IMG/VR virus record: IMGVR_UViG_3300032214_001179 | Location: 1 to 26,667 of that record | Strand: one strand, 5' to 3' | DNA: 26,667 bases | Source: a virus | In this document: positions 7,889 through 15,166 of the stretch, in pieces | Layout: each line of letters opens with the position of its first letter | Position numbering within the stretch: position 1 is the first letter of the stretch | Program-made: the position numbers and the translations under genes | The notes under the pieces: model-generated | Databases searched by the model: none | Told to the model about the DNA's origin: nothing | What the model saw: the letters and a program-made list of their open reading frames with translations, nothing else

Positions 7889-9088
7889 ATGTCCGTTGGT
7901 AGAAATTTACAAGAAATGGAAAACGTAGTAACCAAAGGAGCAAAACCTGCTGAACCAATGCCTAAGTTAACCAAGGGTATTCCCGATGGTCAAACAGGTA
8001 GTTGGGAAGATTTAGGTGGTCCTACTCCAGAAAATTATCGTTCAGACGACGATTCAGCAAAGCTAAAAGATGCCGCATCTCCTTTAGCTCAAGTAAAAAA
8101 TGTCGTTAATAAAGGTGCAAAGGGTGCTGATCCTATGCCAGCGGCAATTGTTGGCAAAAAAGCCAGCTATGGTGAAGAAACAGAAACTGAAGATGAGGAG
8201 TTAATCTCCGAAGCAGAATCTGAAGAAGATGAAGATGAAGAGGAAGATGAAAATACATCTTCCAAGAAAAAGGCAAAGAAAGAAGATGAAGATGAAGATG
8301 AAGTGAAAGAAGAAGTTGAAGAAGAAGGTGAAGATGTAGAAGAGGAAGAAGAAATTGACATCGAAGAAGATGTCAGAGCTCTTCTAGAAGGTGAAGACCT
8401 TTCTGAAGAGTTTCAAGAAAAAGCACGTGTTATTTTTGAAGCTGCGATTAGATCAAAAGTTTTAGAAATTAAAGAAGAATTACATGCTTCATATGAAGAT
8501 GCATTAATTGAAGAAGTTCAATTAATCAAAGAAGAACTTACTGATCGTGTTGATGCATACCTTGAGTATGTTGCTGACGAGTGGATTCAAGAGAATGCAC
8601 TTGCAGTTGAGCATGGTCTTAAGACTGAAATGACCGAATCATTCCTCCAAGGAATGAAGGGTCTTTTTGAAGATCATTATGTAACAATCCCTGAAGATAG
8701 ATATGATGTAATCGAGAGTATGGTAGATAAACTTGATGAAATGGAAACAAAACTCAACGAGCAAATCGATAGAAACGTTGCTCTAAAGAAAAGATTAGCA
8801 GAGTCAGTTGCAGATGTAATTTTTGCAGAAGTATCTGAGGGTCTCGCACTTTCTCAGAAGGATAAACTCGCTTCTCTTGCTGAAAATGTTGAGTTTGAAA
8901 GTGAAGAAAACTATCGTGAGAAACTAGTTACTTTAAGAGAATCTTATTTCTCTTCAAGAGTGTCTAGTGCTCAAAGAGATGACTCTGAGAACTTGTCTGA
9001 AAGCACAGATGTCCAAAATATCCAACCTCAAGTAGGTGGAATTATGGAAGCATATCTTCAGACTCTTGGCAGAGTTTCCAAAAAGTGA
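7889..9088 (+). CDS. 22: Prohead core scaffolding protein, gp22
   Basis: This protein forms the internal scaffold on which the capsid assembles and which gp21 later digests. The 399-residue product is extremely acidic. Residues about 92-165 are mostly Glu/Asp/Lys, and from about 165 on it is a long helical, coiled-coil-like region (for example VIESMVDKLDEMETKLNEQ). The N-terminus has a duplicated motif (residues 11-26 and 70-85; NVVTKGAKPAEPMP and NVVNKGAKGADPMP). It is longer than T4 gp22 (269) because of that N-terminal part and the acidic run. No Shine-Dalgarno is visible before the ATG; a late box lies about 30 bases upstream. Position between protease and capsid gene confirms the role. 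Confidence 0.93.
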   Translation: MSVGRNLQEMENVVTKGAKPAEPMPKLTKGIPDGQTGSWEDLGGPTPENYRSDDDSAKLKDAASPLAQVKNVVNKGAKGADPMPAAIVGKKASYGEETETEDEELISEAESEEDEDEEEDENTSSKKKAKKEDEDEDEVKEEVEEEGEDVEEEEEIDIEEDVRALLEGEDLSEEFQEKARVIFEAAIRSKVLEIKEELHASYEDALIEEVQLIKEELTDRVDAYLEYVADEWIQENALAVEHGLKTEMTESFLQGMKGLFEDHYVTIPEDRYDVIESMVDKLDEMETKLNEQIDRNVALKKRLAESVADVIFAEVSEGLALSQKDKLASLAENVEFESEENYREKLVTLRESYFSSRVSSAQRDDSENLSESTDVQNIQPQVGGIMEAYLQTLGRVSKK

Positions 9089-9097
9089 TTTCTAAAT

Positions 9098-9105
9098 TAT
9101 AAAAA
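9098..9105 (+). promoter_or_regulatory. Possible weak late promoter box upstream of gp23
   Basis: TATAAAAA matches the T4 late consensus at 7 of 8 positions and lies 35 bases before the gp23 ATG. An AAGAGG ribosome site follows at 9126-9131, 8 bases from the ATG. The box is weaker than others in the window, although the gene must be very strongly expressed. Confidence 0.4.
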
Positions 9106-9139
9106 TTCAAACTAACAATTTTAAAAAGAGGTAAAAACA

Positions 9140-10579
9140 ATGCAAGGGTTCAACACCGAACTATTGCAGGAGAAGTGGGCTCCTATTCTAGACTATCAAG
9201 GTATGGATCCAATTAGGGATTCACATCGTAGAGCCGTAACCGCTGTCCTGCTAGAAAACCAAGAAAGAACTCTCCGCGAAGAGCGTGAGTTCCTTTCAGA
9301 ATCACCAACCATGAACACTGGTTCATCTGGTGCAACCGCCGGTTTTGGTGGCGTTGCAACTCCAGCTGGTCCTGTTGCAGGTTTCGATCCTGTTCTAATC
9401 AGCCTTATTCGCCGTTCAATGCCTAACTTGGTCGCTTATGACCTCGCTGGTGTTCAACCAATGAACGGTCCTACTGGACTCATCTTTGCGATGCGTTCAA
9501 GATATAATGGTCCTACCATTACCAACGACGAAGCATTCTTCAACGAACCAGATTCAGGTTTCTCTGCCGTTGGTACTGATCGTTCTTCTGGTGCGGTTGG
9601 AAATCCATATGTAGCAAACTCTGATGGCACATCAGTTGGTTTTGGTACAACTGGAGCACAAGCAGGATCAAACCCAGGTCTCTTAAGTCCAGATAGTAAC
9701 ACCACACAAGCTGGTTATACAGTTGGTCGTGGTATGGACACCGAAGATGCTGAATCATTAGGTGAGACCAACGGAGCACAGTTCAATCAGATGGGCTTCT
9801 CAATCGAGAAGATCACTGTTACTGCAAAGTCAAGAGCACTCAAGGCCGAGTATTCACTAGAACTCGCTCAAGACCTCAAGGCAATCCACGGTCTAAACGC
9901 AGAAGCAGAACTCGCTAATATTCTTTCTAGCGAAATTCTTGCTGAAATCAACCGCGAAGTTATCAGAACAATCTATAAGGTTGCTAAATCTGGTGCTCAA
10001 CACAACGTTGCAACTGCTGGTAGATTTGACCTCGACGTTGACTCCAACGGTCGTTGGTCTGTTGAGAAGTTCAAGGGTCTTATCTTCCAAATCGAGCGCG
10101 ATGCAAACGCAATCGCAGTTGAGACTCGTAGAGGAAAGGGTAACATGATCCTCTGCTCCGCTGACGTTGCTTCGGCACTCACCATGGCAGGCGTTCTTGA
10201 TTACACCCCAGCACTCAACGCTAACCTTCAAGTTGATGACACTGGCAATACCTTTGCTGGTGTTCTCCAAGGTAAGTATCGCGTATATATTGACCCATAT
10301 TCGGGTGGTTCAAACCCTGGCGCTTCAGGTGGTCAATACTACGTTGTTGGTTATAAGGGTTCTTCTCCTTATGACGCTGGTATCTTCTACTGCCCATATG
10401 TTCCTCTCCAAATGGTTCGTGCCGTTGGTGAGAACACCTTCCAGCCTAAGATTGGCTTTAAGACCCGTTACGGTCTTGTTGCTAACCCATTCGCCGAAGG
10501 AACAGCCCAGGGCCTTGGTAGACTTACTGTTAATAGCAACCGCTATTACAGAAGAGTACAGGTTCTCAACCTTATGTGA
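9140..10579 (+). CDS. 23: Major capsid protein, gp23
   Basis: This HK97-fold protein builds the head. The 479-residue product carries the familiar cyanophage g23 stretches: ALVRRSMP-like LISLIRRSMPNLVAYDLAGV, the PMNGPTGLIFAMRSRY block and FKTRYGLVANPFAEG near the C-terminus. A predicted gp21 cleavage site LSE|S lies at residues 52-55 (FLSESPT), which would leave a mature protein of about 425 residues; T4 gp23 loses 65. Codon use is visibly more C/G-ended (CTC, AAC, CGT, ACC) than in the neighbouring structural genes, as expected for the most abundant virion protein. A strong ribosome site (AAGAGG) and a strong terminator 20 bases after the stop fit a highly expressed unit. Confidence 0.98.
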   Translation: MQGFNTELLQEKWAPILDYQGMDPIRDSHRRAVTAVLLENQERTLREEREFLSESPTMNTGSSGATAGFGGVATPAGPVAGFDPVLISLIRRSMPNLVAYDLAGVQPMNGPTGLIFAMRSRYNGPTITNDEAFFNEPDSGFSAVGTDRSSGAVGNPYVANSDGTSVGFGTTGAQAGSNPGLLSPDSNTTQAGYTVGRGMDTEDAESLGETNGAQFNQMGFSIEKITVTAKSRALKAEYSLELAQDLKAIHGLNAEAELANILSSEILAEINREVIRTIYKVAKSGAQHNVATAGRFDLDVDSNGRWSVEKFKGLIFQIERDANAIAVETRRGKGNMILCSADVASALTMAGVLDYTPALNANLQVDDTGNTFAGVLQGKYRVYIDPYSGGSNPGASGGQYYVVGYKGSSPYDAGIFYCPYVPLQMVRAVGENTFQPKIGFKTRYGLVANPFAEGTAQGLGRLTVNSNRYYRRVQVLNLM

Positions 10580-10598
10580 TCCACATTCACATACTTTC

Positions 10599-10624
10599 AG
10601 AGGGTCTTCGGACCCTCTTTTTTT
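10599..10624 (+). terminator. Rho-independent terminator after gp23
   Basis: Perfect 8-bp stem AGAGGGTC/GACCCTCT with the extra-stable TTCG tetraloop (10607-10610), followed by a run of seven T (10618-10624). It lies 19 bases after the gp23 stop and insulates the capsid gene from the recombination genes. Confidence 0.95.
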
Positions 10625-10625
10625 A

Positions 10626-10633
10626 TCTAAATA
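10626..10633 (+). promoter_or_regulatory. Possible late promoter box upstream of the probable gp3 gene
   Basis: TCTAAATA differs from the T4 late consensus TATAAATA at one position. It begins right after the T-run of the gp23 terminator and lies 17 bases before the ATG at 10643. A promoter is needed here if the terminator is efficient, which adds some support. Confidence 0.4.
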
Positions 10634-10642
10634 AAAATAAAA

Positions 10643-11191
10643 ATGGCGAATACTGTTTTTAGTAATCAAATACAGAATAGAAACTTTTTATCTCCAGTAG
10701 GATTTAAATTTACTCTACAAAAATATCCTAAAGTTTCTTTCTTTTCTAACGGATGTAGAATTCCAGATATTACTTTAAACACGGCAGTTCAAAGCAATTA
10801 TTTTAAAGCGATTGATATTCCAGGTGATCAAGTTGTGTATGGAGATTTTTATTTGAGATTTCTTGTGGATGAAGATATGTCAAATTATATGGCAATACAC
10901 AATTGGATAACCGCATTAGGATTTCCAGAATCTCATGAGCAATTTAAAAAATTAATTACCGATGAAAACGGGACAGAAGATCCAAAATTACAATTTAGTA
11001 ATGGTACTTTACAAATATTAAATAGCAATTATAGAACAACTGCAAATGTTGTTTTTAGAGGGTTATACCCAGTTTCATTAACTTCATTAGAATTTGAAGC
11101 AACTGATACTGATATTAATTACTTTACAGCAGAAGCAACTTTCAAGTATACTATGTACAATATATTTGACAAAAATAATAAACTATTATGA
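10643..11191 (+). CDS. 3: Tail-tube-fold protein, probably tail completion protein gp3
   Basis: The 182-residue product has the pattern of tail tube/terminator family proteins. It has an N-terminal FKFTLQKYPKVSFF strand, then CRIPDITLNTAV, an IPGDQVVYGDFYLRFLVDED block, and a C-terminal beta segment LTSLEFEATDTDINYFTAEATFKY. In T4, gp3 caps the tail tube and stabilises the sheath and has 176 residues, a good length match. A gp3 gene after gp23 and before uvsY/uvsW is my recollection of cyanophage gene order. A baseplate tube initiator (gp48/gp54-like) is the alternative, since these share the fold. Its TGA overlaps the uvsY ATG (11188-11191). Confidence 0.7.
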   Translation: MANTVFSNQIQNRNFLSPVGFKFTLQKYPKVSFFSNGCRIPDITLNTAVQSNYFKAIDIPGDQVVYGDFYLRFLVDEDMSNYMAIHNWITALGFPESHEQFKKLITDENGTEDPKLQFSNGTLQILNSNYRTTANVVFRGLYPVSLTSLEFEATDTDINYFTAEATFKYTMYNIFDKNNKLL

Positions 11192-11619
11192 ACCTTGAAC
11201 AAATTCAGGAAATGTGGGAAAAAGATTCTGTAATTGATCCTGATAATTTACATGATGAGTCTTTAAAAATACCCCAGTTACATTCAAAATATTATACAGT
11301 TTACAATACAGTAACTCTTTTGAGAGAAAAGGCAAGAGAAACATACAATAAAGTTAAATTAGAACGCTATAACTACTACACAGGAAAGGCACCAGTAGAG
11401 GTTTATGTAGAAGAACCGTTTCCGTATAAGGTTAGAGAAAAAGAAGCATTACAGAGGCATATGGATGCCGATGAGAGACTGAATAAAATAGATCTTAAAA
11501 TTAGATACTATGATATTATGCTCAAATTTCTTGAAGAGATTATTAAAACCATCTCAAATAGAACTTTCCAGATCAAAAATGCTATTGAGTGGCATCGTTT
11601 CCAAGCAGGGTTTAATTGA
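11188..11619 (+). CDS. uvsY: UvsY recombination mediator protein
   Basis: UvsY loads the UvsX recombinase onto ssDNA coated with gp32 during recombination-dependent replication. The 143-residue product is close to T4 UvsY (137). It aligns by eye at the start (MNLEQIQEMWEKDSVIDPDNL against the T4 opening, which has the same helix and VFID-type motif). It also aligns at the central RYNYYTGKAP (T4 has DYYSGRG) and the C-terminal IKNAIEWHRFQAG (T4 ends with a similar helix). It is basic and mostly helical. The gene is translationally coupled to the preceding gene (ATGA) and precedes uvsW, as in T4. Confidence 0.92.
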   Translation: MNLEQIQEMWEKDSVIDPDNLHDESLKIPQLHSKYYTVYNTVTLLREKARETYNKVKLERYNYYTGKAPVEVYVEEPFPYKVREKEALQRHMDADERLNKIDLKIRYYDIMLKFLEEIIKTISNRTFQIKNAIEWHRFQAGFN

Positions 11620-11622
11620 GCA

Positions 11623-11653
11623 AATAAATACTCATAAGTAATATTATGAGTAT
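11623..11653 (+). promoter_or_regulatory. Late promoter plus perfect 10-bp inverted repeat directly before uvsW
   Basis: Late box AATAAATA (11623-11630) overlaps the left arm of a perfect inverted repeat, ATACTCATAA (11628-11637) and TTATGAGTAT (11644-11653), with a 6-base loop. The right arm ends on the base before the uvsW ATG (11654). Read-through mRNA would fold the region up to the start codon, while a transcript started at the late box (about 11636) would lack most of the left arm. A late-only translation switch is inferred. Confidence 0.65.
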
Positions 11654-13117
11654 ATGACTCATTTGATAATTTCCAAAAAGAATGAGGTTTACCTACAAGT
11701 AAAGGCAGAACCTCATGTTTATTATGAACTGGCAGATCAATTTACCTTTGATGTACCAGGTGCGAAGTTTATGCCCCAGTTTCGCAACAAATACTGGGAT
11801 GGGAAAATACGTTTGTTTAATACCCAAACTGGAGAAATATACGTTGGATTATTAGATAAACTTATAAGATTTTGCGAAAATCACAATTATACTTATGAGT
11901 TTGCAAATAATAAATTCTATGGTCTTCCATTTGAAGTCAACGAAATGATTTCAAAGGAAGGTGTAAAAGATTATATGAACTCTATTTGCAAGTACTCTCC
12001 CCGCGAGTACCAAGTTGAGGGAGTATACGACGCTTTACGACATAATAGAAAGTTGCTGATATCACCAACTGCTTCTGGAAAGTCGTTGATGATATATTCA
12101 ATTGTGAGATATTACGTTGAGAAAGGACAAAATACTCTGATAGTCGTTCCAACGACATCCCTTGTAGAGCAGATGTATAAAGATTTTGCAGATTATGGAT
12201 GGGATGTGGGTTCATACTGCCACAAGATATATGCGGGAAAGGAAAGAGAAACAGACTCACAGGTAATCATTACGACCTGGCAGTCTATCTACAAACTTCC
12301 CCGACAATATTTTTCAAGATTTAATGTGGTAGTAGGAGATGAAGCACACCAGTTTAAATCAAAGTCATTAGTATCTATAATGACAAAACTTTCTGATGCA
12401 AAATATCGTTATGGTTTTACGGGAACTTTAGATGGTTCACAAACCCATAAGTGGGTTTTAGAGGGTTTATTTGGTCCTTCTTACAAGATTATTCGTACAG
12501 ATGAATTAATGCAGAAGGGTCATGTTGCCAAACTGGATATTAATATTCTTCTATTGAAACACCCACCAAATAAATTTGAAACTTTTGAGGAAGAAGTTCA
12601 GTATATTATTAATCATGAGCGTAGAAATAAGTTTATTCGCAATCTTGCTCTTGATCTTAAAGGTAATACTTTAATTCTTTTTTCAAGAGTAGAAGGTCAC
12701 GGGCAACCATTATACGATCTCATAAATAATAGCATATCGGACAATCGCCATGTATTTTTTGTTCATGGTGGTGTAGATACGGAAGACCGAGAAAAGGTCA
12801 GAGAAATTACTGAAAAGGAAAATAATGCAATTATTGTGGCGTCCTATGGTACGTTTAGTACTGGAATTAACATTAAGAATTTACATAATGTTATTTTTGC
12901 TTCACCTTCGAAGTCTAGAATCCGCAATCTCCAATCAATTGGAAGAGTATTGAGAAAGAGCGATAACAAAACAAAAGCAACTTTGTATGATATTGCCGAT
13001 GATATCAGTTATAAATCAAGAAAAAATTATACACTTAATCACTTAATAGAAAGAATTAAAGTTTATAATGAAGAAAACTTCAATTACGATATTGTAAACA
13101 TACCAATTAAAAGCTAA
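11654..13117 (+). CDS. uvsW: UvsW RNA-DNA/DNA helicase (SF2)
   Basis: UvsW is an ATP-dependent helicase. It unwinds R-loops and branched DNA, ending origin-dependent replication and favouring recombination-dependent replication. The 487-residue length matches T4 UvsW (about 500). Visible motifs are an N-terminal double-strand-binding-type domain (1-110), the Q-region YSPREYQ (114-120), Walker A SPTASGKS (137-144), the DEAH box (229-232), motif III FTGT (255-258), motif V TGINIKN (403-409) and motif VI QSIGRVLRK (427-435). It starts immediately after an inverted repeat that overlaps a late box, with no usable Shine-Dalgarno. Its TAA overlaps the next ATG by one base. The family call is secure. 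Confidence 0.96.
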   Translation: MTHLIISKKNEVYLQVKAEPHVYYELADQFTFDVPGAKFMPQFRNKYWDGKIRLFNTQTGEIYVGLLDKLIRFCENHNYTYEFANNKFYGLPFEVNEMISKEGVKDYMNSICKYSPREYQVEGVYDALRHNRKLLISPTASGKSLMIYSIVRYYVEKGQNTLIVVPTTSLVEQMYKDFADYGWDVGSYCHKIYAGKERETDSQVIITTWQSIYKLPRQYFSRFNVVVGDEAHQFKSKSLVSIMTKLSDAKYRYGFTGTLDGSQTHKWVLEGLFGPSYKIIRTDELMQKGHVAKLDINILLLKHPPNKFETFEEEVQYIINHERRNKFIRNLALDLKGNTLILFSRVEGHGQPLYDLINNSISDNRHVFFVHGGVDTEDREKVREITEKENNAIIVASYGTFSTGINIKNLHNVIFASPSKSRIRNLQSIGRVLRKSDNKTKATLYDIADDISYKSRKNYTLNHLIERIKVYNEENFNYDIVNIPIKS

Positions 13118-13536
13118 TGGGAGAAGAATTTTATAGCAGCATTAAATTAGTTAGTGGAGAAGAAATATTTTCATTGGTCTCAATTGATGAAAATGATGGA
13201 GATCCAATCATAGTGCTGCAAAATCCAGTTGTAATTAAAGTTATTACAAATCAGAATGGACAAATGATAAAGATAAAACCTTGGATGGAAATTCCATCTG
13301 ATGATTTCTTTATTATTAGATTAGATAAAATTATTACTATGACAGAAGTTAATAATGAACTTATAATAAATTGTTATAATAATTATATTGAAAGTGATGA
13401 TGATGAAGTACTAACTACTAACCCTAGCGGGAAAGTTAAGATATCGGATAGGATGGGATACCTGTCTTCAGTAGAAGAAGCCCGTAAAAAACTAGAAAGT
13501 ATATTCAAGAATAATAAAGATCATAAAGAAGGCTAG
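13117..13536 (+). CDS. Sm-like (LSm/Hfq-fold) phage protein
   Basis: The 139-residue product has a short strand-rich core: KLVSGEEIFSLV (9-20), IIVLQNPVVIKVI, NGQMIKIKPWMEI and FFIIRLDKIITM. It is followed by an acidic patch (ESDDDE, about 91-96) and a charged C-terminal helix. The same core pattern (SGEE..., NP-V/I-hydrophobic, NGQM...PW) recurs in the protein at 24927-25214, so the two are paralogues. A Sm-like fold has been described for a protein of putative cyanophage origin, and this core fits that kind of small beta barrel. Sm proteins bind RNA as rings; RNA binding here is inference. It overlaps uvsW by one base and ends the uvsW transcription unit. Confidence 0.75.
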   Translation: MGEEFYSSIKLVSGEEIFSLVSIDENDGDPIIVLQNPVVIKVITNQNGQMIKIKPWMEIPSDDFFIIRLDKIITMTEVNNELIINCYNNYIESDDDEVLTTNPSGKVKISDRMGYLSSVEEARKKLESIFKNNKDHKEG

Positions 13537-13584
13537 ATCTCATCTTCAAACCTAACAAAGGCATTCTACTTACTTTTTGGAGGT

Positions 13585-13624
13585 TTGTCAATAGGCCATA
13601 ATAATGGTATAATAATGGTATAAT
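13585..13624 (+). promoter_or_regulatory. Host sigma-70-type promoter with duplicated -10 box, upstream of gp55
   Basis: TTGTCA (13585-13590) is separated by exactly 17 bases from a perfect TATAAT (13608-13613). A second TATAAT follows at 13619-13624, because the 11-base unit ATAATAATGGT is repeated (13598-13608, 13609-13619) with a degenerate third copy to 13630. The start point would be about 40 bases before the gp55 ATG. Recognition by the host vegetative sigma factor fits the need to make the late sigma factor before late transcription. Confidence 0.8.
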
Positions 13625-13630
13625 AATAAT
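13598..13630 (+). repeat. Tandem repeat, 11-base unit, 2 exact plus 1 degenerate copy
   Basis: ATAATAATGGT occurs twice exactly (13598-13608, 13609-13619), followed by ATAATAATAAT (13620-13630). It generates the duplicated TATAAT boxes of the gp55 promoter. Confidence 0.9.
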
Positions 13631-13658
13631 TAATATTTTAAAATTAAAAACAAATGTT

Positions 13659-14132
13659 ATGCCTAAAAAGAAATCAGAGCACTATGTAAATAATAAGGAG
13701 CTGCTAGAAGAAATTATTGTTTACCGATCAAAGTATCTCAAATCCAAAGAGAATGGGTTGGCAAAACCTCAAATATCAAATTATCTTGGCGACTGCTTTT
13801 TAAAAATTGCAACTCACTTATCATATAAACCGAACTTTGTAAATTACATGTTTCGTGAGGATATGATTTCTGATGGTGTAGAAAATTGTATTCAATATAT
13901 TCATAATTTTGATCCTAATAAAAGTAGTAATCCTTTTGCTTATTTCACTCAAATTATTCATTATGCTTTTTTGAGAAGAATTCAAAAAGAAAAGAAACAG
14001 TTAGAAATAAAATCTAAAATTATTGAAAGAAGTGGATTTGATGAAGTGATGATGGTAGATGAGGGCTTGCTTTTTGGAGCTAGTAGCGACTATAATACTA
14101 TCAAAGATAACATCCAATACAAAACCCGATGA
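13659..14132 (+). CDS. 55: Late-transcription sigma factor, gp55
   Basis: gp55 is the minimal sigma factor that directs host RNA polymerase to late boxes (TATAAATA) and works with the sliding clamp gp45. The 157-residue product has the diagnostic stretch MFREDMISDGVENCIQYIHN followed by FDPNKSSNPFAYFTQIIHYAF and RRIQKEKKQ, almost word for word the T4 gp55 core. T4 gp55 has 185 residues; the shorter N-terminus here is typical of marine relatives. An upstream out-of-frame ATG at 13654 opens only a 10-codon ORF. The C-terminus overlaps gp47 by ATGA. A sigma-70-like promoter precedes it, while late boxes occur before several structural genes in the window, closing the regulatory loop. Confidence 0.96.
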   Translation: MPKKKSEHYVNNKELLEEIIVYRSKYLKSKENGLAKPQISNYLGDCFLKIATHLSYKPNFVNYMFREDMISDGVENCIQYIHNFDPNKSSNPFAYFTQIIHYAFLRRIQKEKKQLEIKSKIIERSGFDEVMMVDEGLLFGASSDYNTIKDNIQYKTR

Positions 14133-15166
14133 AGGTTGCTATTATTACTGATACTCATTATGGTGCCCGAAAGGGTTCAAAATACCTCCACGATTATTTT
14201 GAACTCTTCTATGAGAATGTCTTTTTCCCTGCACTTGAGGAGCATGGAGTAGAATCAGTTATTCATATGGGTGATGCATTTGATAGTCGTAAGTCAATTG
14301 ATTATCAAAGTCTTGAATGGGCAAAGAGAGTTGTATTTGAACCTCTGCGGAATTATGAGGTTCATATGATTATTGGCAATCATGATTGTTACTATAAGAA
14401 TACCAATAGCGTCAATTCTCCAAGTTTGCTTCTTCAGACCTATCCAAATATTCAAACTTATAGTTCTCCACAAACCATTAAAGTTGGTGGACTGGACATT
14501 ATGATGGTTCCTTGGATTTGTAGTGAGAACTATGATGAAACCTTAAAACATATTGAAAAAACAAAAGCAAAAATTGCTATGGGGCACCTTGAATTTCAGG
14601 GTTTTCGGGTAAATCGCAATCTTGTTATGGAGGATCATGGACTGGACTCGACTATTTTTTCAAAGTTCAAAAAGGTATTTTCTGGTCATTACCACACTCG
14701 TTCTGATAATGGAAGTATCTTCTATCTCGGTAATCCTTATGAAATGTATTGGACGGATGTAAATGATACTCGTGGATTTCATATCTTCGATACGGAAACC
14801 CTTACTCATACTCCAATTAATAATCCTTATAAATTATTTTATAACATTTATTATGAAGATACTCCTTATCAATTATTTGATGCCACCGAGTATGAAGACA
14901 AAATTGTCAAAGTGATTGTTCGTAAAAAATCAAAACCAAAAGATTTTGAAAAATTTATTGACAAACTTTATTCTGCAAAAATTCAAGAACTTAAGATTGT
15001 AGAAAACTTCGACATACAAGAAAATGAAAATTTTCAAATTGAAGAAGAAGAAAGTACAATTTCAATTCTTAATCGTTACATTGATGAATCTGAATTTGAA
15101 TTTGATAAAACAATTATTAAAGAAATTTTTCAAGATTTATATCAGCAAGCTTGCGAAGTAGAGTAA
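14129..15166 (+). CDS. 47: Recombination endonuclease subunit gp47 (Mre11/SbcD-like)
   Basis: This is the nuclease subunit of the gp46/gp47 complex. It resects DNA ends for recombination-dependent replication and helps degrade host DNA. The 345-residue product (T4 gp47 is 339) has all the metallophosphoesterase motifs: DTHYGARKG (D8, H10), MGDAFDSR (D49), IGNHDCYY (N84, H85, D86), GHLEFQG (H153) and SGHYHTR (H187, H189). The C-terminal region from about 230 is the acidic capping/gp46-binding part. The ATG overlaps the gp55 stop (ATGA), and the following DUF3110-type gene starts on the base after its TAA. The assignment is secure. Confidence 0.96.
   Translation: MKVAIITDTHYGARKGSKYLHDYFELFYENVFFPALEEHGVESVIHMGDAFDSRKSIDYQSLEWAKRVVFEPLRNYEVHMIIGNHDCYYKNTNSVNSPSLLLQTYPNIQTYSSPQTIKVGGLDIMMVPWICSENYDETLKHIEKTKAKIAMGHLEFQGFRVNRNLVMEDHGLDSTIFSKFKKVFSGHYHTRSDNGSIFYLGNPYEMYWTDVNDTRGFHIFDTETLTHTPINNPYKLFYNIYYEDTPYQLFDATEYEDKIVKVIVRKKSKPKDFEKFIDKLYSAKIQELKIVENFDIQENENFQIEEEESTISILNRYIDESEFEFDKTIIKEIFQDLYQQACEVE

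Noticed and set aside
10167-10634. Plus-strand open frame (155 codons) in another frame of gp23
   Set aside because: It runs through the gp23 terminator; low-complexity Leu/Thr composition typical of a shifted frame.
11166-11194. TTGACA near the start of uvsY as a -35 box
   Set aside because: No -10-like hexamer at 16-18 bases; the bases there are coding sequence of uvsY.
13654-13686. Alternative ATG five bases before the gp55 start
   Set aside because: It opens only a 10-codon out-of-frame ORF; it may be a trivial upstream ORF but there is no evidence it acts.
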